Positions 55,952-64,000 of a DNA stretch of 64,000 nt are shown here, in pieces. A program made the translations under genes and the position numbers. The first letter of the stretch is position 1. Each line of letters begins with the position of its first letter. The notes beneath the pieces are model-generated. The model did not search any database. It was not told where the DNA came from and saw nothing but the letters and a program-made list of their open reading frames with translations. Source of the DNA: Ignavibacteria bacterium (GTDB taxonomy: Bacteria > Bacteroidota > Ignavibacteria > Tepidaquicellales > Tepidaquicellaceae); NCBI GenBank assembly GCA_019187405.1, contig JABAQZ010000007.1, forward strand, positions 1 through 64,000. Reading direction: 5' to 3'.

Positions 55952-56664
55952 GATGCCTGTATTTTATTTTTATATTCTCTAATTACATTAATCAGTCCGA
56001 CAATGTCTTTGACTGCAGAATATAGAGTCTTGAAGGATGCACCTTTGGAAATACCTGCAGTTCTTTCATGGTAAACGGAGACAATTTCTTTCGCAGAAAA
56101 TCCTTTCAGATTTAGTTTGGCGCAGATCTCGCTGCAGACAAGAGAGCTTTTTATTTTTAAATCCAATGATTTCAGATCAACTGACTTGTAAGCTTTTACC
56201 CAATTTACATCCCTTACATTCAGATAAAGAAATTTTCTGTTAATAAAACCGTTGATATCAGATATTAAATTTCTAAATGAAGTATAACTTTTTCTCTGTA
56301 AGCGGTAAAAAGACAAATAAGATTTTTCGGGAAAATTAATGCTGTCTGCGAGTTCAAAAATATCAAACTGGGCATCGGCAGGAACTGCAATTACATTTTC
56401 CTTTGAGGCATTTAAATAACCTTTTATCAATGCCGGACCTATGCCGAGATTAGTTTCATGCTTTAAGTAAATCACATCTTTATTTCCGAATATAAAACTT
56501 TCTGCAATTTTGCGAGTATCGTCTGTACTTCCGTCATCCACTATGATCAATTCCCTATCGATAATATTTTTCTTTAAGCAAAATTCAATTATGTCGTTTA
56601 ATACTTTGGGCAAAGTTTTGCTTTCATTATAACCAAAAATTACAAACGACCAGCTTTGATTCAA
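55948..56664 (-). CDS. GT2 family glycosyltransferase
   Basis: The 238-residue protein is a GT-A fold family 2 transferase. The N-terminal FVIFGYNESKTLPKVL, the nucleotide-sugar motif VDDGSTDDT (about 42-50) and the VPADAQFD metal motif are clear. There is no C-terminal transmembrane part, so it is a soluble or peripheral enzyme, probably making a lipid-linked sugar. It overlaps both neighbours by four bases, which ties it to the two membrane paralogues. It may supply their donor, by analogy with DPM1-type enzymes feeding GT-C proteins. Confidence 0.88.
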   Translation of the reverse strand: MNQSWSFVIFGYNESKTLPKVLNDIIEFCLKKNIIDRELIIVDDGSTDDTRKIAESFIFGNKDVIYLKHETNLGIGPALIKGYLNASKENVIAVPADAQFDIFELADSINFPEKSYLSFYRLQRKSYTSFRNLISDINGFINRKFLYLNVRDVNWVKAYKSVDLKSLDLKIKSSLVCSEICAKLNLKGFSAKEIVSVYHERTAGISKGASFKTLYSAVKDIVGLINVIREYKNKIQAS

Positions 56665-58175
56665 AATGGTTTAGAAAAATTTTCGGAAATAGATTTACCT
56701 GACTTTTTGAAAGCATATAAAAGCAACAAGGTTATAACTGTTATTACAATTAATAAAAACAAATAAGATCTGTTAGATATGGTAAAGAAGTTTATATATA
56801 AAATCTGATTATGAAAAGTCAATTTATTCGGAACGGAGTCAGGCATATTGAACATGGGTATGTAAATCTTCGAGAATAAGAATGCTATAAAAGTCAGTAT
56901 CAGACAAATCTTACCTGTAATATCAGCTTTGGATAACATTAATATTGCCGGTAACAAGAAAAACGGAAGAAAGTACAGATTCATTCTTGATTCAGTTGCA
57001 AAGATTGTCAAAAACGGAATTATAAAAAACAAATACACTCCAAAGCCAAGCTCATACAATACGCCGGTAAATTTTTTCATATACAGAAAGAAAAGTATGA
57101 ATATTGGTCCGAAATAATTTATGTATAAAAATACATATACCAGCGGCTTCGTCGCGCCGTAAAGCGACATCAAGTAAAACATTTTTGAGAAAGAATTATC
57201 TGTCGGCAAATCTTCGTTGCCGAGATATCTCTGAATGCCTGTTACAGTAATAAAAAGTGCAATGCAGATTAAAATATTCTTGAAATTCAACGAAGAAAAA
57301 ACTTTTCGAATGAGACTCGGATAATCTTTTAAACTCATATTTTCTGGCAGATAAAAGCTGAAGAAATATGCCATAAGCAAAAAATTGAGAAAAACGCTGA
57401 TATAAAGAGTTTGATTAATTAAATCCGTTTCAATGTAAGGAATTCTCTCATTGTTAAGGAATCTTCTGAAGTGGTAAATCCCTTCAATAAAAAACGGCAA
57501 TGGAAGCAGAAACACAAAGAATCTTTTTTTAAGAGACTGCTTTTGCGTTCCGTATTCCGACAGTTCGGGTTTAAAACTTACCGGGAACAAAATCAGTATA
57601 ATTCCCAGAATTAAAAATCCCGCCCAGGTAAAAGACCCGCAAAAAGTGATGACGATTTTTAGAAGAAGTTTGTTTTTTAAATGAGCATATAAAAGAAAAA
57701 ATCCTAAACATAAAGCTGTGGCATCCGTAAGCACGGGATAATAAAATGAAAGTTCAGCTACTCCGAAATTTAGAAACCAGAAAACGAATCCAAGCCAGAC
57801 ATACTTCAATTTCAGCTTGAAATGTCCGGCAATAGCGAACCAAAGCAGCGCGCTTATCTGAAGCAAAACAAGATTATAAATCTGAAAAAACTTTATGATA
57901 TTATAAAAAGAATTCTTAATGTTAAGAATATTCATCCCGAGATAGACCATAAATGAAGGAAAGATTCTCTGAATTCTGTAACTGTCTATTTTATCGCCAA
58001 AAACCATTGATATAAATCTATTGGCATAATGTCCGTAATAGTGACCGTCGTATCCGAGTCCTCCGTCAACATTAATTATCGGACCGTAAAAAAAATAAAA
58101 TCCTCCCCAAACAAGAATTATCAAGGGCATGTATAACCGCGGATTACAGTAAATGTGAAGAAATAAATTTTTCAA
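56661..58175 (-). CDS. polytopic membrane protein, GT-C-like, paralogue of 54443-55951
   Basis: The 504-residue protein has about ten to twelve transmembrane segments. Its first loop GLGYDGHYYGHYANRFISMV and the downstream YRIQRIFPSFMVY match those of the paralogue at 54443-55951. The conserved stretches continue with GFVFWFLNFGVAELSFYYP and YGATKPLVYVF. The first-loop Asp in YDGHYY is a good candidate catalytic residue if this is a GT-C enzyme. Its stop overlaps the GT2 start. It follows the larger membrane protein by 15 bp. No characterised family is recognised with confidence. Confidence 0.7.
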   Translation of the reverse strand: MKNLFLHIYCNPRLYMPLIILVWGGFYFFYGPIINVDGGLGYDGHYYGHYANRFISMVFGDKIDSYRIQRIFPSFMVYLGMNILNIKNSFYNIIKFFQIYNLVLLQISALLWFAIAGHFKLKLKYVWLGFVFWFLNFGVAELSFYYPVLTDATALCLGFFLLYAHLKNKLLLKIVITFCGSFTWAGFLILGIILILFPVSFKPELSEYGTQKQSLKKRFFVFLLPLPFFIEGIYHFRRFLNNERIPYIETDLINQTLYISVFLNFLLMAYFFSFYLPENMSLKDYPSLIRKVFSSLNFKNILICIALFITVTGIQRYLGNEDLPTDNSFSKMFYLMSLYGATKPLVYVFLYINYFGPIFILFFLYMKKFTGVLYELGFGVYLFFIIPFLTIFATESRMNLYFLPFFLLPAILMLSKADITGKICLILTFIAFLFSKIYIPMFNMPDSVPNKLTFHNQILYINFFTISNRSYLFLLIVITVITLLLLYAFKKSGKSISENFSKPF

Positions 58176-58190
58176 TCTTTAAATCCGAAA

Positions 58191-59903
58191 TCAATTTTTA
58201 ATTAACAAATCATAAAGTTTATTTTTTTCGATCAAATTCAATTCATTCATACCCGCTGGCTTAATTATCACATCTCTGCATTTAAATCTCATCAACGGTT
58301 CGTTTATCCGATAGATGTTACCGCTGTCATCTGTCTTCAGCATTATGAGCGAGGAATCTTTCAGCGTTTCATATTCTGAGAAAAAAGTATATTCGGGAAC
58401 TTTCCATTTAAGAGTATCATTTATTACTGTTGTTCTGCTTTCAAAATCTTTATTCAGGACAAAAAGTCTTGGGGGATTTTTCCACTTTGCGGGAAATCTG
58501 AAAATTCTCTGAAGTACGACGGGATCAGCCCAGGAATTTGAAAGTATGTAACCGGTTGAAGGAAGTTTTTTCTTTTCATTTTCCAAAATAATCAGTGTAT
58601 TGTCATTCATGTCAGGACATAATTTGATTATATCTGTCCAGAAATTTTTCTGAACATCCCAGCTTTTAACAAAATCATACTGTATCAGCAATCCATATCC
58701 TATTAATAAGGAAAAGTAAAAGCACAATATGCTTTTCAGGATTGTCTTTTGTATTTGAGTTTGCAGTATTTCCATAATTAATCCGGAAGATAAAGCAAAC
58801 AACATAGATACTCCGAATGCCGCAGGTATATGAACCGATGTTAGTCTTCCCGAAACTGCAGTGGGCGGAAAATGAGTAAACGAAAGTACATAACCGAGTG
58901 AAATGAACAAGATTGCCGCCGGAAACAATCTTATCAGCGATATGACATTCTCAGATGCAGTGAAGCTGAACTTAAACTTCAGAGCAGTAAATTCCGAACT
59001 AAAAATTCCCGATTTAACTTCATTGTTACCAGCAGTTTTTAATTTTCTGAATACAATAAATAAAAGTACAAAAGAAACAGACATGATGACAAACATCTGC
59101 AGATCTATATTTTTCAATGCTGCCGCAGGCGCTCTTAAGACAAGATAAAAATTCATAAACGGTCCTGCTATAAACGACAATGCCGATTTGATGACGGCAT
59201 CCGCGATGTTTCCGCTGAAATCCTCCACTCTGGTTTCGCCGGATAGTTTCCGATAAAGAAAAGAAAGAAACAAGAATAACACGAGAATCAAAGAATGAAA
59301 CAGATAATTCTTTTTGAAAGCGCTTGATTTATTTTTCTGCAGAAAAGGAACAGCAAAAAAAAGCATGAACATTGATTCAAATGAAAAAAGACAAAGTAAT
59401 ACGGACAGATATGAAGCTAACTTGTAATTTTTTAAATAAAGATAGCAGGCAGTCAGAAAAAACATTACGGACATCTGATATAAGAAGCTGTGAATTAACA
59501 GAGTCTTTGTGGTATCGGAAGGAAAGAGGCAGAACATTAATGTTCCGGATAAAACAAAAACTCCCAAGTCGGGAAAGAGATATTTTAAAATCAGAAAAAC
59601 CAGAAATCCGTTTATGGCATTAATTAAAAAAGCAATCACATAAAGTCCTGGAATTCCTGCAACTGAAAATCCAAGTGCAGAAAAAACATAAGGTATAAAA
59701 GATAATGGTCGTCCTTGAAGCCAGTTTGTCAGATTTACTTTTATAACTTCGTATAAATCGCCTGCGGAAGCATTCAGGTAAGGAGGTATGTTGTAATAAT
59801 CATCTTCATACAGACCGAATTTATTCAGAAAAAGAAAATGCGAGACAAATAAACTGAATGCGATAAGCAAAAGTATCTTTATGTCATATTTTAATGTGTT
59901 CAA
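58191..59903 (-). CDS. large polytopic membrane protein, possible glycosyltransferase
   Basis: The 570-residue protein has about ten or more hydrophobic segments in the first 410 residues and a soluble C-terminal domain (about 420-570). The first loop carries YEDDYYNIPPYL (acidic residues at about 33-35), and the second loop has NWLQGRPLSFIPY. Both are patterns seen in GT-C/PMT-like enzymes and in bacterial membrane mannosyltransferase-like proteins. It is the first gene of the minus-strand glycan cluster, with the next gene 15 bp away. Function is inferred from topology and location only. Confidence 0.65.
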   Translation of the reverse strand: MNTLKYDIKILLLIAFSLFVSHFLFLNKFGLYEDDYYNIPPYLNASAGDLYEVIKVNLTNWLQGRPLSFIPYVFSALGFSVAGIPGLYVIAFLINAINGFLVFLILKYLFPDLGVFVLSGTLMFCLFPSDTTKTLLIHSFLYQMSVMFFLTACYLYLKNYKLASYLSVLLCLFSFESMFMLFFAVPFLQKNKSSAFKKNYLFHSLILVLFLFLSFLYRKLSGETRVEDFSGNIADAVIKSALSFIAGPFMNFYLVLRAPAAALKNIDLQMFVIMSVSFVLLFIVFRKLKTAGNNEVKSGIFSSEFTALKFKFSFTASENVISLIRLFPAAILFISLGYVLSFTHFPPTAVSGRLTSVHIPAAFGVSMLFALSSGLIMEILQTQIQKTILKSILCFYFSLLIGYGLLIQYDFVKSWDVQKNFWTDIIKLCPDMNDNTLIILENEKKKLPSTGYILSNSWADPVVLQRIFRFPAKWKNPPRLFVLNKDFESRTTVINDTLKWKVPEYTFFSEYETLKDSSLIMLKTDDSGNIYRINEPLMRFKCRDVIIKPAGMNELNLIEKNKLYDLLIKN

Positions 59904-60153
59904 TACCTTTATGAGTAATACATATTATTATCTAACAAATAAATTTATATATTTCAGCGCAGAAATGATATTTACTTAAATCATTACACAACCTTTTGTC
60001 TCATAGTGAAATGTATTATAAGGAGATTAAATAAATCTAAATAATTATATTTGTATGCAAAATATTGGAAAGGTAAAAGCAATACTTCATATCATCTGAT
60101 TTATCTTCTGAGTATTTTATTAAAAATAAATGTGTTAGAGCAAATAATTTTTT
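59904..60153. promoter_or_regulatory. divergent intergenic region between two glycan clusters
   Basis: This 250-bp AT-rich gap lies between head-to-head genes and should hold both promoters. I see no repeat, small gene or clear consensus promoter. It is listed as the likely control region only. Confidence 0.4.
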
Positions 60154-61155
60154 ATGAATATAGGAATTATTGGATTCGGTTACTGGGGAACAAATCTTGT
60201 AAGAAATTTTTCATCTGTCAAAGGAGCGGTATTAAAAAAAGTTTCTGATTTAAAGGCTGACAAAAAGGCAGCTCTAAAGATTTTGAATCCTTCCGCAGAG
60301 TTTACCTCTTCTGCTGATGATATACTAAATGACAAAGACATTGATGCTGTGGTAATTGCAACTCCTGTATTCACTCATTATGAATTTGCAAAGAAAGCCC
60401 TGATTGCAGGAAAGCATGTGTTGCTGGAGAAGCCAATGGCATCTTCTGTGAAAGAAGTTAATGAACTGATTGAGCTTTCCGAAAAGAAGAAACTACTGCT
60501 TATGGTAGATCATACATTTTTATATACAGGCGCAGTTCAAAAAATGAAATCACTGCTGATGAACGGTGAAATCGGGAATATAAAATATTTTGATTCCACT
60601 AGAATTAATCTCGGACTGTTTCAGCCGGATGTGAATGTATTGTGGGATCTTGCACCACATGACATCTCCATACTTGATTATCTCGTTAAAGAAAAACCAT
60701 ACAGCGTTCATGCAACGGGAGTATCTCACACAAATAACGGAATAGAAAACATAGCTTACATCACAATAAATTTTGAATCTGGATTCATTGCGCATTTCAA
60801 CTGTTCGTGGACTTCCCCTGTTAAAATCAGGCTTATGCTCATCGGGGGAGATAAAAAGATGATCGTATTTAATGATCTCGAGCCGACTGAGAAAATCAAA
60901 ATTTATGACACCGGCTATGAAATCAAGACTGATGAAGACAGGAAAAAAATACTTGTAGATTACAGAACCGGCGACATCTTCATTCCTAAGATAGATTTAA
61001 AAGAAGCATTATCCGGAATGGCAAATGACTTTGTAAAATCTGTTTCTGAAGGCACAGTACCTGTATCCGACAAAATGTCAGGATTAAATGTTATAAAAAT
61101 ACTTGAAGCTTCGCAGAAGTCAATTAAGAATAAAGGAAAAGAAATTTTAGTTTAA
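60154..61155 (+). CDS. Gfo/Idh/MocA-family NAD(P) oxidoreductase
   Basis: The 333-residue protein has an N-terminal Rossmann fold with IGFGYWGTNLVRNF at about 6-19, then AVVIATPVFTHYEFAKKAL and the family-diagnostic LLEKPMA near 91. The substrate-binding C-terminal domain has the catalytic HD pair in LAPHDISILDYL. Members oxidise or reduce sugars, and in glycan clusters often act on UDP-sugars (WlbA/WbpB type). It is the first gene of a plus-strand cluster with an acetyltransferase, a GT, an epimerase and an aminotransferase, so a 3-amino or 2,3-diamino sugar route is plausible. Confidence 0.9.
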   Translation: MNIGIIGFGYWGTNLVRNFSSVKGAVLKKVSDLKADKKAALKILNPSAEFTSSADDILNDKDIDAVVIATPVFTHYEFAKKALIAGKHVLLEKPMASSVKEVNELIELSEKKKLLLMVDHTFLYTGAVQKMKSLLMNGEIGNIKYFDSTRINLGLFQPDVNVLWDLAPHDISILDYLVKEKPYSVHATGVSHTNNGIENIAYITINFESGFIAHFNCSWTSPVKIRLMLIGGDKKMIVFNDLEPTEKIKIYDTGYEIKTDEDRKKILVDYRTGDIFIPKIDLKEALSGMANDFVKSVSEGTVPVSDKMSGLNVIKILEASQKSIKNKGKEILV

Positions 61156-61207
61156 CGGAAGATTAAATTCGGTTTAATTTCTTCCGTAAACTGATTATTA
61201 TAACTAT

Positions 61208-61825
61208 ATGAAAAAACTGCTTATCTTTCCTTTAAACGGGAATGCAATTGAAGCATTGAGCTGTATTAGCGGGCAATATGAGTTAATAGGTTTTGTTGAC
61301 GATTCAGAGGAAAAACAAAATAAGAAATTCTTCGGCTACAGAGTTTTTGGCAGAGATGCCTTGAAAAAATATCACGAAGCGGAAGTACTTGCTCTTCCCG
61401 GAAATCCTTTGAACTACAGACAGCGGAAAGAGATAATTGGCAGTCTCGGAATTAATAAAGAAAGATTTGCGAAAGTATTTCATTCAAGTTCTGTTGTTTC
61501 ACCTTTATCTGAAATCGGATTCAATTCGCTGTTAATGGCGGGAGTAGTGATTACAGGCAATTCCGTCATCGGCAATCACGTTTGCATACTTCCGGGCAGC
61601 GTTATTCATCATGACACAAGAATCGGTGATTATGCTTTAATTGGATCAAACGTAACAATATCCGGCTGCACTGTGATTGGAGAAAACTGCTATATAGGAA
61701 GCGGTAGCAACGTGATAAACAATATCAGCATTGGAGATAATACACTCATCGGGCTCGGATCAAATGTAATTTCATCAATAAAAGAAAATTCAAAAGCTGC
61801 AGGCAATCCTGCAAAGTATTTATAG
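61208..61825 (+). CDS. PglD/NeuD-like sugar acetyltransferase
   Basis: The 205-residue protein has an N-terminal Rossmann-like part (1-80, ISGQYELIGFVDDSEE), typical of PglD. A left-handed beta-helix of hexapeptide repeats follows (about 95-205, with LPGSVIHHDTRIGDYALIGS and the ISGCTVIGENCYIGSGS repeat, in short parts). The catalytic His in VIHHDTRIG is present. Such enzymes put an acetyl group on the amino sugar of a UDP-linked precursor. It fits next to an oxidoreductase and a DegT-type aminotransferase. Confidence 0.88.
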   Translation: MKKLLIFPLNGNAIEALSCISGQYELIGFVDDSEEKQNKKFFGYRVFGRDALKKYHEAEVLALPGNPLNYRQRKEIIGSLGINKERFAKVFHSSSVVSPLSEIGFNSLLMAGVVITGNSVIGNHVCILPGSVIHHDTRIGDYALIGSNVTISGCTVIGENCYIGSGSNVINNISIGDNTLIGLGSNVISSIKENSKAAGNPAKYL

Positions 61826-61887
61826 AGTATTATCAAATCATTTTTCTGAAAGTGCAGAATAATATAATTTAAAACAGAACATAGAAT

Positions 61888-62826
61888 TTGATTGCAGATA
61901 TTTCAATAATTATTCCGATTTATAATGAGACAGAAAACATTCCGCAGCTTTGCATGCAACTGAATGAGTTTACGGGACTTCATTCGGATTTAAAATTTGA
62001 AATAATCTTTGTGGACGACGGATCAACTGATGATTCAATCCGGGTAATCAATTCAAACCGGCTCGACTCGAATTATAAAGTAATCAAACTTTCCAGAAAT
62101 TTCGGTTCGCATCCTGCATTAAGAGCGGGAATATTAAATTCAAAAGGTGAGTTTACGACTTTTACTTATGCCGATCTTCAGGATCCGCTCGAGTTAATAA
62201 TCGAACTTTATAAATTATCCAAAAAAGGTAACAACATCGTATGGGCTGCAAGAATTAATTCAAAGTCCGGATTAATCGAAAGCATTCTTTCAAAGACATA
62301 TGCAGCGCTCATGAAAAAATTTGTTAACCCTGACTTTCCTTCAAAAGGGTTTGACGTAGTGATGTTTGACTCAAAAATAAAAGAAGAGCTTAACAGAAAC
62401 ATTGAATCAAATTCCTCAATATTTCTTCAGATACTCGACCTCGGCTTTAAGCAGGATTTCATTGAATATGAAAAGCGGGAAAGGACTGCGGGAAAATCAA
62501 AATGGACGCTGAGCAAAAAGATAAAATTGTTTGTTGATTCATTTGTTGCCTTTTCATTCATGCCTATAAGACTCGTTACGATTACCGGAATAACGCTTTT
62601 CTTTATTGGAATTGTTTACGCTTTGTATATTATTTTGAGAGAGCTGATAGTGGGAGATCTTGCTCCGGGTTGGCCGACACTGATTTCCATTTTAATGATC
62701 TGTTTCGGAGTTACAAATATTTCGCTCGGAATAATTGCCGAATATCTCTGGCGGACTCTCGATGCAAGCAGGCATAGACCTGTATTTATCATTGATGAAA
62801 TTTCTGAAAAGACTGATAAGACATGA
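61888..62826 (+). CDS. GtrB/DPM1-like GT2 glycosyltransferase with two C-terminal TM segments
   Basis: The 312-residue protein is a GT2 enzyme of the undecaprenyl-phosphate glycosyltransferase type. It has DISIIIPIYNETENIPQLC, the VDDGSTDDS motif near 48, the TYADLQDPLEL metal motif and the KRERTAGKSKWTL signature near 200. Two transmembrane segments follow (about 218-245 and 260-290), as in GtrB. It probably moves a sugar from a nucleotide to undecaprenyl phosphate. It starts at TTG 61888; no better start is in frame nearby. Membrane GT-C partners lie in the adjacent minus cluster. Confidence 0.92.
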   Translation: MIADISIIIPIYNETENIPQLCMQLNEFTGLHSDLKFEIIFVDDGSTDDSIRVINSNRLDSNYKVIKLSRNFGSHPALRAGILNSKGEFTTFTYADLQDPLELIIELYKLSKKGNNIVWAARINSKSGLIESILSKTYAALMKKFVNPDFPSKGFDVVMFDSKIKEELNRNIESNSSIFLQILDLGFKQDFIEYEKRERTAGKSKWTLSKKIKLFVDSFVAFSFMPIRLVTITGITLFFIGIVYALYIILRELIVGDLAPGWPTLISILMICFGVTNISLGIIAEYLWRTLDASRHRPVFIIDEISEKTDKT

Positions 62827-62866
62827 AGCAAGACGTTAAACATATTAAATAATATAGCTTTTACAT

Positions 62867-63847
62867 TTGCAGGAAAATAAAATCAAAAATAAAACAATTC
62901 TGATAACAGGCGGAGCGGGATTTATTGGCTCTCATCTTGCCAGCGAGTTGATCGGATTTGATCCAAAAAAAATTATCATTTTGGATAACCTGATAAGAGG
63001 CACCAAAGAAAACATGAAGAAATTTATGAATAATCCTTTGGTTGAATTTGTTCAGGGCGATATAATAGATTTTGATTTAACAGACCGTCTTATAAAAGAA
63101 TCCGATTACATTTTTCATCTTTCGGCTTTAAGAATTAATGCTTGCACTGAAGATCTTACATATTCATTCAATTCAATGGTAAAAGCAATATTTGAACTTG
63201 CAGAATCAGCCGTCAGGAATGATGTTAAAAAAATAATTTTCAGCTCGAGCGCTTCTGTTTACGGTCTTGCACAAAACTTTCCCACCCCGGAATCAGATAA
63301 TCCTTACAATAACACTACTTTTTACGGAGCTGCAAAACTTTGGGGTGAACAGATATTGAGAAGTTATAAGAATTTGTTCGGACTTGATTATACAGCGCTT
63401 AGATATTTTAATGTTTACGGTCCGGGAATGGATGCAACTGGAAAATATACGGAAGTTATGATCAGATGGCTTGACAGTATTAGAAATAATACAAATCCCG
63501 TAATTCACGGAGACGGAAGCACGACAATGGATTTCGTTTATATCAGCGATGTAGTTAAGGCAAATATAGCGGCATTAAATTATGATGTATCAGATATGAT
63601 ATTCAATATCGGCAGCGGAAAAGAAACAAGCTTAAAAGAATTGCTGAATCTCATGCTTAAAGTAAACAACTGCGATTTAAAACCTCATTTTGCCGACAGC
63701 AATAATTATAATCCGGTGAGCAGAAGATTAGCAGATATTTCTCTGGCAAATAAACATCTGAATTTCAGCCCCGATGTATCTCTCGAGGAAGGGCTGAAAA
63801 AAACCAGTGAATGGTATTTTGAAACGAAACAAGAAAACAAAAAGTGA
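62867..63847 (+). CDS. NAD-dependent epimerase/dehydratase (extended SDR)
   Basis: The 326-residue protein has the NAD site GGAGFIGSHLASEL at about 15-28, the FSSSASVYGLA block with catalytic Ser, and the Tyr/Lys pair in TTFYGAAKLWGEQ. RYFNVYGPGMDATG and VYISDVVKANIAAL follow. This matches UDP-glucose 4-epimerase/UDP-glucuronate epimerase-type enzymes. The exact sugar is not decided. It starts at TTG 62867 and overlaps the next gene by four bases (GTGA), so it is coupled to the aminotransferase. Confidence 0.92.
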   Translation: MQENKIKNKTILITGGAGFIGSHLASELIGFDPKKIIILDNLIRGTKENMKKFMNNPLVEFVQGDIIDFDLTDRLIKESDYIFHLSALRINACTEDLTYSFNSMVKAIFELAESAVRNDVKKIIFSSSASVYGLAQNFPTPESDNPYNNTTFYGAAKLWGEQILRSYKNLFGLDYTALRYFNVYGPGMDATGKYTEVMIRWLDSIRNNTNPVIHGDGSTTMDFVYISDVVKANIAALNYDVSDMIFNIGSGKETSLKELLNLMLKVNNCDLKPHFADSNNYNPVSRRLADISLANKHLNFSPDVSLEEGLKKTSEWYFETKQENKK

Positions 63848-64000
63848 TTCCAATTTCAAAACCATATCTTACCGAAGACGAAGCTGCATCTGCACATGAT
63901 ACAATTTTATCAGGCTGGGTAACGCAAGGTCCGAAAGTAGAAGAGTTTGAAAAAAAATTCTGCGAATATACCGGCGCTGAATTTGCCATTGCCGTTTCAA
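63844..64000 (+). CDS. DegT/DnrJ/EryC1 aminotransferase, N-terminal part (runs off window)
   Basis: From GTG 63844 the frame stays open to the window end and reads MIPISKPYLTEDEA, then SGWVTQGPKVEEFEKKF and YTGAEFAIAVS. This is the standard opening of PLP-dependent sugar aminotransferases of the DegT/DnrJ/EryC1/StrS family (PglE/LegC type), which make amino sugars for surface glycans. Only 52 codons are present; the PLP lysine lies beyond the edge. The overlap with the epimerase and the upstream oxidoreductase/acetyltransferase place it in an amino-sugar pathway. Confidence 0.88.
   Translation, partial: MIPISKPYLTEDEAASAHDTILSGWVTQGPKVEEFEKKFCEYTGAEFAIAVS

Overview
The window is an AT-rich bacterial chromosome segment with dense, short-spaced genes. 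It most likely comes from the Bacteroidota/Chlorobi side of the FCB group, and the Ignavibacteria are the best guess. The pointers are a type IX secretion (T9SS) sorting motif of the NFPNPFNPSTKIKF kind, a PorX-type response regulator/PglZ protein next to tsaE, a PorD (DUF4835) protein, a PorV/PorQ-like barrel, an OmpA protein with thrombospondin-3 repeats, a DUF1800/DUF1501 pair and an OstA-like/LptC/KdsD cluster. Start codons are often A-rich without a clear Shine-Dalgarno, and TTG/GTG starts are common. The taxonomic call is inference from protein families; no rRNA is present.

Layout. 1-333: 54-bp tandem repeats. 347-4606 (minus): DUF1800-DUF1501 pair and two envelope proteins. 4670-4759: tRNA-Ser(UGA). 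4905-10548 (minus): the translation operon rimP-nusA-infB-rbfA-truB, with a terminator-like hairpin abutting the rimP start. 10957-14704 (plus): nuoC-D-E-F, a partial complex I cluster; nuoJ stands alone at 21308. 14787-21232: a membrane glycosyltransferase-like protein, an M28 peptidase, TPR, DUF4136 and HEAT-repeat proteins. 21823-26797 (minus): serS, a sugar-nucleotide reductase, a PfkB kinase, an aldo/keto reductase and a PorV-like barrel. 26879-31358 (plus): PorD, OmpA-TSP3, recA, and recX behind an intergenic terminator. 31411-32880 (minus): a T9SS cargo gene whose sorting domain is split by an in-frame TAG. 33021-36489 (plus): an ECF sigma factor and mutS.

36572-39377 is the strangest stretch: about 2.8 kb of degenerate 21/22-bp repeats with nested segmental duplications, higher in GC than its surroundings and without a credible gene. 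39514-43762 (minus) holds a PepSY-like protein, a DinB-like protein and the LPS-transport set (OstA-like, lptC, kdsD). 43826-53535 (plus) runs rlmD, porX, tsaE, tsaB, accD, panC, a GlmU pyrophosphorylase domain, glmM and a methyltransferase-glycosyltransferase fusion. 53733-59903 (minus) is a tightly coupled membrane glycan cluster with two paralogous polytopic proteins flanking a GT2 enzyme. 60154-64000 (plus) is a sugar-nucleotide/surface glycan cluster (oxidoreductase, PglD-like acetyltransferase, GtrB-like GT, epimerase, DegT aminotransferase) that runs off the window.

Together the window combines housekeeping (translation, respiration, DNA repair), T9SS-based surface display (PorX, PorD, PorV-like, cargo protein) and synthesis of LPS/surface glycans. 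I found no phage, transposase, CRISPR or rRNA. I saw no clear new enzymatic system. The most unusual signals are the repeat array, the stop-split sorting domain, and the two hairpin/U-run structures placed immediately before the rimP and recX start codons.
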